Below, piece by piece: positions 58,106 to 64,000 of a stretch of DNA of 64,000 nt. Location: the NCBI RefSeq assembly GCF_002309535.1, contig NZ_CP023275.1:930001-994000 (forward strand), written 5' to 3'. Numbering within the stretch: the stretch's first letter is position 1; the number at the start of each line of letters is the position of its first letter. The stretch comes from Sulfurospirillum diekertiae. GTDB lineage: Bacteria; Campylobacterota; Campylobacteria; Campylobacterales; Sulfurospirillaceae. The notes below the pieces were generated by a model, which ran no database searches, was not told the origin of the DNA, and worked only from the letters and a program-made list of their open reading frames with translations. The translations under genes and the position numbers were made by a program.

Positions 58106-60193
58106 TTAATATTTCATACTCACATCAAGACCAAAAACACGTCCACGATCATAGTAATACCCCGTTGTGTAACGTGTTGCATAATGCTCATCAGTAAGAT
58201 TTCGCACATACAGTGTCACCGTTGTCGTTGTTCCTGATGTTTTAAAATCACGCATAATGTTGGTATCAACACGCGTAAAATTACCTAAATCAACATTATA
58301 CGCTGTTCCCATTGCCGATGTAGAAGTATGCCAGCCACTCTCTTTTTGAACGGAGAGGTTGGCTCGATACTTATCCCACTCTTGTGTCAGCAATACGGTG
58401 TATAAATCTTCAGGATTGCTGTTACCAATGTTGTCGGTTGTTACCCCGCTACTGGCGATAGCATCATATTGTAAAAGATGTGTCCAGCTGGCTTTATAAC
58501 TTGTACCCGTTGAAAATTGCCCTTTAAGAAGAAGCTCTAAACCGTTGCGTTTGGTGTCGGATTCGGTATAGTAGTAGTAGGTTTGACCGTTCAGAATGTA
58601 GGTATTGGTTGCGGAAGTATCTTGCGCTTTTTCATTGTCTGTTTTAACACTAAACCATGTCAGCATAGGATTGAAGGCTTTATCGTAATTTGCTTCCAAA
58701 CTGGTTTCAAAGCGTTCTTGTGTTTCGGCATGCAGAGTACCCGTTTTGGATTTAACGTCAAAATCACCCATCGTTCCTTCATCGCCGTGATAATATCGTG
58801 TGCTTATGTTGTACGTTGGGGTCATTTGCCATTTTGCACCTAGCGCATAAATTTTGGCAGGTGCCATATCGGTATCGTTATCTGGGTTCTTTGTTGCACT
58901 TGTGCTTGAGTAGTCGATATGTTTTTGATCTTGTCTGTAGCCACCATCTAAAATTACTTGCCCATTGAACAATTTTTGTTCAACCGTTCCCGCCCAACCT
59001 AAGACATTGACATCAAAGCGGTTATAACTGGCACTGTTGTTGGCGCCGTATCCTGAACTATCGGTAGATTGCACGCCCAACATAACCGTTGTGTCGCCAT
59101 AACGCATATTGTGACGTAAACTAAAGCCATCTGTTTTTTCCCAATAAGGTTTTGGATTTCCGATGGTTGTTGAGGGAGTCGTTCCTCCAAAAGATTCATT
59201 ACTGTACTCGGTATGCTCATAGCGTGTACCAAACATCGAAGCCAGCGTTGCGTGATTTTCATTCCATTGTAGGGTTGCATCCCCACTGACAATCTGTGTC
59301 GTAATAGGATCATAGTACCATTTTGAATTATCTAATGTCCCTAAAACACTCACGCCTCTTTGCATATCGAAGGTACCTGTATCTTTATAGGCTAAGAGTT
59401 TTGCGCTCAAATTTTTATAGGTAAATCCTGTATTGGCCATTTTAACATCGGCTGTCTGCCCATCAAACCATGTGTCATTGGTTCGTTGATCAAGACCTGA
59501 CCACATACCTCCGACAAATGCACTTGAATCATCATTGGTAATACGTGAGCCTACATAAAGACTCTCTTTATTGGTTGCGGGGATTCCTTCTGTTTTTTCA
59601 AGCGAACCCGATAAAATCGCTTCTGTTTTTTCTGGCTGTTTGGTTTTGATAATAATATAACCCACATTCAACCCTGACCCCGATGTGGATGAACCGATGT
59701 TAATCGAAGGTCCTAATGTCAACGATGAAGAACCTCTGACGATCTGAATCTCTTCAATCGCATTGAGTGGGAGCTTTTGGAGCATTTTATTCGCGGTAGA
59801 CGGTAAAATAGCGCCATCAATGATATACGTCAGCGATCCGCCACCCCTGACATTCACAAAATAGGGACTTTTCCGACCTTGATAGGTAACATCAACACCT
59901 GTAGCATGACCAAGAAGATCGAACATATCTTTAGGTGCAAGGTCTTTAATATCTTCTTGCGTAAAGATTTCAACACCCGCTTGGGCGCTACTTTCTACTT
60001 TATGAGGATTGACTATACTGGTAGGATTCAACTCCTCACGTACAACATGCGTTGATCCATTACTGCTAGTATTGCCCGTAGCACTAATAGGATCAAGTTC
60101 ATAAACGGTATCAGCTCCGATGAGCGACAATGGAAACGTAAGGGAGGCCACGACAAGGCTAAGAGAGCCAAGCCATTTCTGGGATGAAGACAT
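58106..60193 (-). CDS. TonB-dependent outer-membrane receptor
   Basis: The 695-residue protein has a signal peptide, a plug domain (about 65-200: HVVREELNPTSIVNPHKVES, GVEIFTQEDIKDLAPKDMFDLL, VNVRGGGSLTYIIDGAILP, IEEIQIVRGSSSLTLGP) and a beta-barrel ending in YYYDRGRVFGLDVSMKY. The plug extends with a GSSTSGSGLN loop. It is one base downstream of the binding-protein gene and under the same ModE-like palindrome. Ligand is not readable from motifs; context favours molybdate, tungstate or a carrier of them over iron. Confidence 0.85.
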   Translation of the reverse strand: MSSSQKWLGSLSLVVASLTFPLSLIGADTVYELDPISATGNTSSNGSTHVVREELNPTSIVNPHKVESSAQAGVEIFTQEDIKDLAPKDMFDLLGHATGVDVTYQGRKSPYFVNVRGGGSLTYIIDGAILPSTANKMLQKLPLNAIEEIQIVRGSSSLTLGPSINIGSSTSGSGLNVGYIIIKTKQPEKTEAILSGSLEKTEGIPATNKESLYVGSRITNDDSSAFVGGMWSGLDQRTNDTWFDGQTADVKMANTGFTYKNLSAKLLAYKDTGTFDMQRGVSVLGTLDNSKWYYDPITTQIVSGDATLQWNENHATLASMFGTRYEHTEYSNESFGGTTPSTTIGNPKPYWEKTDGFSLRHNMRYGDTTVMLGVQSTDSSGYGANNSASYNRFDVNVLGWAGTVEQKLFNGQVILDGGYRQDQKHIDYSSTSATKNPDNDTDMAPAKIYALGAKWQMTPTYNISTRYYHGDEGTMGDFDVKSKTGTLHAETQERFETSLEANYDKAFNPMLTWFSVKTDNEKAQDTSATNTYILNGQTYYYYTESDTKRNGLELLLKGQFSTGTSYKASWTHLLQYDAIASSGVTTDNIGNSNPEDLYTVLLTQEWDKYRANLSVQKESGWHTSTSAMGTAYNVDLGNFTRVDTNIMRDFKTSGTTTTVTLYVRNLTDEHYATRYTTGYYYDRGRVFGLDVSMKY

Positions 60194-60194
60194 A

Positions 60195-61238
60195 TTACTC
60201 CTTATAACTAAAAGATTGTGGTGCTAAGATTACATGTAAAGCGTTTTCATCCAATGTCACGCCCATAAAAAGAGCGTAAAAATTCTTAGTTTCTTCACGG
60301 ATGTCGATGGAATACTCGGTGGGATACAAAAGATTTGCTAGCCATTGAAGCCCTAAAAAGCGCATAAAAGAGGGTGGTCGATCAAACCAATTAAACGGTG
60401 TTGTAGGGATGAGATAGATGCGTTTTTCTTGAACGGCTTTGATGTTTTTCCACATGGGATGGGTATGAACGGTATTTAAAAAATTTTCTTCTTGGGTAAT
60501 GATTACATCAGGATTGTAGAGAATGACTTGCTCCATCGTCAGTTTTTCAAACCCTTTGTGATTGGATGTATGACAACGATGGACATTCACATCGCCTAAT
60601 AATTTTAAAATCTCAACGTGAATGGAGTCATCGCATTCGGTACTGAGTCCATCGTTTCCTTCTGCGTAGTAGACTTTAGGGCGTTTCTCTTGGGGGATAG
60701 AACTGACAACCTTTTTGACATCCTCTAAAATACTTTGCGTACGTTTTGAAAGCATATCTCCGCGTTTTTCTTGATGCAAGAGGTGTCCTAAAAATTGAAA
60801 GACTTTGGGGTAATCTTCCATGGATTCCGCTACCGCATAAACATAGGGGATATTAAACTGCTCTAGTTTTTGATTGATATTTCCCAAAGGACTGAGTTGC
60901 GAAGTGGACCACATAAGCAGTAGATCAGGCTTTTGCACAAAGAGTGTTTCGATGTTGGAGGTTTGCGCCCCTCCACTCATAGAACCTACGACAGGTAAGT
61001 CTCTGCTACTGGGTGCAAGAAAGGGCTTGTTTTTCTCTTGTACCGCAATGACCCATCCTGCCATAATCGAGGGATCCATCGCGTACAGTATGTAACTTCC
61101 ATAAGGTGAAGTTGCATAGATTTTATGGATAGATTCAGGCAGTATTACTTCTCTTCCCGCCATATCGGTGATGGTGTTGGCATTTAAAGACATTGAAAAA
61201 ATAGCTCCTAAAATAAGTTTACATGTAAGATGTTTCAT
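60195..61238 (-). CDS. Class III periplasmic substrate-binding protein (BtuF/FhuD/MolA type)
   Basis: The 347-residue protein has a Sec signal and the two-lobed class III plan: ITDMAGREVILPESIHKIYA (about 22-41), VGSMSGGAQTSNIETLFVQKPDLLLM (about 85-110), a long linking helix, PKVYYAEGNDGLSTECDD, and YNPDVIITQEENFLN. Class III proteins include BtuF, FhuD and the molybdate/tungstate-binding MolA of Haemophilus. No permease or ATPase gene is visible beside it. Copies of TTACATGTAA lie near both ends (61219, LTCK; 60230, LHVI). Confidence 0.8.
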   Translation of the reverse strand: MKHLTCKLILGAIFSMSLNANTITDMAGREVILPESIHKIYATSPYGSYILYAMDPSIMAGWVIAVQEKNKPFLAPSSRDLPVVGSMSGGAQTSNIETLFVQKPDLLLMWSTSQLSPLGNINQKLEQFNIPYVYAVAESMEDYPKVFQFLGHLLHQEKRGDMLSKRTQSILEDVKKVVSSIPQEKRPKVYYAEGNDGLSTECDDSIHVEILKLLGDVNVHRCHTSNHKGFEKLTMEQVILYNPDVIITQEENFLNTVHTHPMWKNIKAVQEKRIYLIPTTPFNWFDRPPSFMRFLGLQWLANLLYPTEYSIDIREETKNFYALFMGVTLDENALHVILAPQSFSYKE

Positions 61239-61254
61239 GGCGCCTCCTTTTAAA

Positions 61255-61278
61255 CGTTATATTATAATATATATAACG
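61255..61278. promoter_or_regulatory. ModE-like palindrome upstream of the binding protein/TonB operon
   Basis: CGTTATAT (61255-61262) and ATATAACG (61271-61278) are perfect complements around an eight-base AT spacer, 17 bases before the binding protein ATG on the minus strand. This has the CG-N-TATAT...ATATA-N-CG form of ModE boxes (known E. coli consensus about ATCGNTATATA-N6-TATATNNCGAT), and the bases AT follow the second CG. If real, molybdate-bound ModE would repress the operon. The match is by eye. Confidence 0.5.
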
Positions 61279-61547
61279 ATAACTGTGCAAATTTTATTCC
61301 TTCATTGACCCCATTAATCTCTTGTGAGTCGTTATAAAAGTTGAAAGGAAACCATTTTTCGGAAGATAAAGCTAAAAAAAAGAGGCATAACCCAATTTCA
61401 TATCATACGGTTAGTTGTTATTTGTGAAGCAAAAAAATAGGGATGTATTTTTAAAAATTTACTCTTTAATACGTCGATAATAAAAGAATTTGATATAAAC
61501 TGCCAGTTTATTTGAGAGTATTTGATAAACAATTTAGTTTTATATTA

Positions 61548-62201
61548 TTACGATGATACGGTTGTCCATTCCTTTAATTTTGGTAGATTTTTGATAATGT
61601 AGCAGGTACTATTTTTCTTTTCTAATATATTTTTTTTCAGGAATTCATTAAAAATCGTAGATGTGGTCTGTCTCTTGGACCCAATAAATGCAGATAATTC
61701 TTTAACGGAAAGTTTCAATGTAATGCTTGAATTATTTTCAATATTATTACCGTTTTGAGCCGCTGCAACCTCCAGTAAAAAAGAGGCTAATTTATTTTTA
61801 CAACTTTTAAAAACAAGGTTTTTAATAATACGTCTTTCCATCACGGCACGTTGTTTCAAAGAAGCAATAACAGCTGTTGAGAATTTTTCATTTCTAAAAA
61901 AATGAGAGAATTTTTCTGCGTCAATAAGATAGACTTCACTCTCCTCTAAAAATTCGATGACACATGACTCTTCAGGGATAATGATATTGTCTTTAATTAG
62001 ATAATATAAGATAAATTCTTCGTCATTTTCATAAATAATAGCTTTAGCTTTTCCACTTTTAAATACATAAAGTACCAGCGATTTATTGTCATAAGCAAGA
62101 TTTCCCTTATGAAATTTCTTAATCGGAATAGATTTAAATTCATCATTTGAAAGAATAGATGAAAGATTAATTGAATCTATTCTTATTCTACTAGACTCCA
62201 T
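61548..62201 (-). CDS. Crp/Fnr-family transcription regulator
   Basis: The 217-residue protein has an N-terminal cyclic nucleotide-binding-like beta fold and a C-terminal winged helix (LKLSVKELSAFIGSKRQTTSTIFNEFLKK, about 158-186). There is no N-terminal cysteine cluster, so it is not a classical FNR. It is divergent from the formate dehydrogenase gene, 279 bases away, so it may control it. A TGTCA-N6-TGACA dyad lies between the two genes. Confidence 0.75.
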   Translation of the reverse strand: MESSRIRIDSINLSSILSNDEFKSIPIKKFHKGNLAYDNKSLVLYVFKSGKAKAIIYENDEEFILYYLIKDNIIIPEESCVIEFLEESEVYLIDAEKFSHFFRNEKFSTAVIASLKQRAVMERRIIKNLVFKSCKNKLASFLLEVAAAQNGNNIENNSSITLKLSVKELSAFIGSKRQTTSTIFNEFLKKNILEKKNSTCYIIKNLPKLKEWTTVSS

Positions 62202-62329
62202 TTTTAACCTTTTTGATAAGAATTAGCGTAGCATATCCTATGATTTCTGAAAGACATATAAATAAGTATGCTTCATAGCATTGTATATAAAATCCCATAA
62301 AATAGGCATTTAGATAATTCTATAAAAAG

Positions 62330-62345
62330 TGTCATATAGCTGACA
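62330..62345. promoter_or_regulatory. TGTCA-N6-TGACA dyad upstream of fdhA
   Basis: TGTCA (62330-62334) and TGACA (62341-62345) are inverted with a six-base spacer, the Crp-like spacing (TGTGA-N6-TCACA). It lies about 136 bases before the fdhA start and 129 bases before the regulator start, suiting control of either gene. The rest of 62202-62480 is AT-rich with no gene. Confidence 0.4.
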
Positions 62346-62480
62346 GTATTTATTTTTGAGTTGTGCTACTATTTTTCCATAAAATTTAAAAGTAAATATA
62401 TTTTTTAATATTAAATTTATAATATGAAAATATAGGTATGTCTTTGAATTTGAAAGTGTATATTTTAGGAAAGGATTGAT

Positions 62481-64000
62481 ATGAAAAAGTTTCAGACGAC
62501 ATGTCCATATTGTGGCACTGGCTGTAATATAGATTTATTAGTTGAAAACAATAAAATCGTCAAGGCAGAGCCCACAAAACATCATCATGTGAATGATGGT
62601 GAATTGTGCTTGAAAGGACTTTATGGTTGGGAATATGTCCATTCTCCAAGGAGACTCACCAAACCACTCATACGAAAAAAAGAGGGTGTTTTTTCAAAAC
62701 AAGGTGAGTTGGTTGAAGTAAGCTTTGAAGAGGCATACGATTTTGTGGCTTCTCGCATGAAAGCTTCTGTTGAAGAATATGGCGCCAATAGCATCATGGG
62801 ATTTTCTTCTGCGAGATGCACGAATGAGGACAATTACGCTTTTCAAAAACTCTTTAGAGTACTAGGAACCAATAATATAGATCACTGCGCTCGTCTTTGA
62901 CATGGCCCTACAGTAGTCGGTTTGACTAAAACATTAGGCAATGGCACCATGACAAACGATCTTGCAGAGTTTGCTACCGATACAGACGTACTTTTTTTAA
63001 TCGGAACCAATACCAGCGAATGCCACCCAATTATCGCTATGCAAATGTTGCGAGGATTAGAGCGTGGAGCTAAGATGATTGTCATTGATCCAAAAGAGAC
63101 GGATATGGCCAAAAAAGCGGACATATTCCTTCAAATACCTGTTGGATATAATATTCCACTTCTTAATGCGATGATTCATCATATTATTGAAAATAATCTG
63201 TTTGATAGAGAATTTGTTGAAAATTACGCTGTTGGCTTTGATTATGTCAAATATGCAGTGAAAGATTTTACCCCTGAACGTGTTGAACAAGAGACGGGTA
63301 TCGCGGCAAGTCTTGTGATAGAAGCGGCTGAAATGTACGCTCGTGCGGGTGCAGCTGCTATTTGTTATACCATGGGTATGACACAATTTATTGATGGAAC
63401 TTCCAACATTTTCTCCCTCTCCAATCTTGCCATACTCACAGGAAACTTGGGTAAAAAAGGTGCAGGTGTCAATCCCCTTCGTGGACAAAACAATGTACAA
63501 GGTGCCTGTGATATGGGAGCCCTTCCAAACTGGGTACCTAATGGTGTGGTGAGCAGTGAAGCAGTACGTTTACATGTAAAAGACATTTGGGGATATGACA
63601 TCAGCCCAAATATCGGCTATAAACTGACCGAAGTACCCCATAAAATAGAAGAGGGTGACATTAAATTCCTTTATGTCTTTGGCGAAAATCCTGTTATGAG
63701 TGATCCTTGGACAGAGCATTTTGTTGAAGCGGTTGCGCATCTTGAAACGATGGTGGTTCAAGATATATTTCTTACTGAAACCGCACAAAAAGCAGATGTT
63801 GTCTTGCCTGCTGCTACTTGGGGTGAAAAAGAGGGAACGTTCATCAATACTTCTCGTCGCATTCAGATGGTGGCAAAAGCTATTGAACCAAGTCTTGGCA
63901 TTGAACCTGATTGGAAAGTCATCTGTCATATCGCACAAAGAATGGGCTTAGAAGGGTTTGATTTTTATAAACCAGAAGAGCTATGGGAAGAGGTTCAAGC
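62481..64000 (+). CDS. fdhF: Formate dehydrogenase catalytic subunit, selenocysteine-containing (3' end outside window)
   Basis: The frame starts at ATG 62481 and runs past 64000. At codon 140 it reads TGA within NNIDHCARL-U-HGPTVVGLT, exactly the position of selenocysteine 140 and histidine 141 in E. coli FdhF. The N-terminal 4Fe-4S motif is CPYCGTGC...C (residues 8-15 and 44). The molybdopterin-fold continues with LFLIGTNTSECHP, VIDPKETDMAKKADIFLQIP and GENPVMSDP, and the frame stays open for all 367 codons after the UGA. No Tat signal is present, so it is cytoplasmic, of the FDH-H or soluble type. Stopping at 62900 would leave only 139 residues without the active site. Confidence 0.9.
62898..62932 (+). 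promoter_or_regulatory. Selenocysteine codon UGA and downstream SECIS hairpin
   Basis: TGA at 62898-62900 is followed by a stem TAGTC (62914-62918) and GACTA (62924-62928) with loop GGTTT. The GGU(U) apical loop begins 18 bases after the UGA, the same distance as the GGUCU loop of E. coli fdhF, as recalled. This should recruit SelB with selenocysteyl-tRNA. Confidence 0.75.

Larger units (their letters stand above)
10762..63579. repeat. Dispersed TTACATGTAA palindromes (12 further copies)
   Basis: Perfect copies start at 10762 (DUF2779 gene), 18843 (NosL-like), 20464 (LolD-like), 21918 (small nos-cassette gene), 25812 (nosG), 36486 (between petC and its terminator; the only intergenic copy), 38633 (globin-EAL), 47318 (hipA), 57785 (methyltransferase), 60230 and 61219 (binding protein) and 63570 (fdhA). 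Near matches such as TTACATATA and TTACAGGTAA occur in the DUF2779 gene at about 10374, 10482 and 10559. The span given here is only the outer limit. Confidence 0.9.

Noticed and set aside
3343-63579. TTACATGTAA as an ordinary transcription factor operator
   Set aside because: Twenty of 21 copies are deep within coding sequence and not near starts or promoters, and genes carrying it have no common function.
1-64000. CRISPR arrays or rRNA genes
   Set aside because: No regularly spaced direct repeats of 20-40 bases and no rRNA-like sequence were seen anywhere in the window.

Overview
The window looks like chromosomal DNA of a Campylobacterota (Epsilonproteobacteria) species, most likely Sulfurospirillum or a close relative. 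The evidence is low GC, a clade II (cytochrome c-fused) nitrous oxide reductase in a Wolinella-type nosZ-B-D-G-C1-C2-H-F order, an epsilon-type bc1 complex with a diheme cytochrome c subunit, and a UGA-encoded selenocysteine formate dehydrogenase. The genus is inferred from gene content, not from a marker gene.

Layout. 1-2378: secreted proteins and lipoproteins, including a TraT homologue. 2623-6097: SbcD/SbcC. 6142-9395: a very AT-rich Hachiman-like anti-phage pair. 9382-12723: a DUF2779 nuclease-like gene, then a WYL regulator cut by an IS5-type element. 12807-15900: a membrane protein, a class 3 lipase, a zinc phospholipase C-like protein and a lipoprotein. 15993-16816: a ParA/small DNA-binding protein pair. 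17107-30666 (minus): the nos cluster, with nosF and nosY separated by a second ABC transporter cassette and extra NosL-like proteins. 30863-33314: a divergent PilJ-type kinase and its regulator. 33421-36476: a cytochrome c and the bc1 complex. 36542-40285: signalling genes (a cyclic nucleotide-binding fold, a globin-EAL protein, a heme-c chemoreceptor). 40485-48500: a mobile region with HTH-Fic, a tRNA 3' fragment, int-xis-rep, HipBA, an integrase remnant and copies of a short inverted-repeat element. 48628-56205: a p-cresol methylhydroxylase-type catabolic cluster with its own two-component system. 56768-57256: creA. 57348-61238 (minus): methyltransferase, TonB receptor and class III binding protein behind a ModE-like palindrome. 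61548-64000: a Crp-family regulator and the selenocysteine formate dehydrogenase.

The energy genes fit together. Electrons from formate or from the cresol-type oxidation could enter the quinone and cytochrome c pools, pass through bc1 and small cytochromes, and reach N2O. The TonB/binding-protein operon may supply molybdate or tungstate to the formate dehydrogenase.

The most unusual signal is not a gene. The perfect palindrome TTACATGTAA occurs 21 times, against well under one expected by composition. Twenty copies lie inside genes and nine are in sbcD/sbcC, mostly read as Leu-His-Val. It is absent from the blocks that look horizontally acquired.
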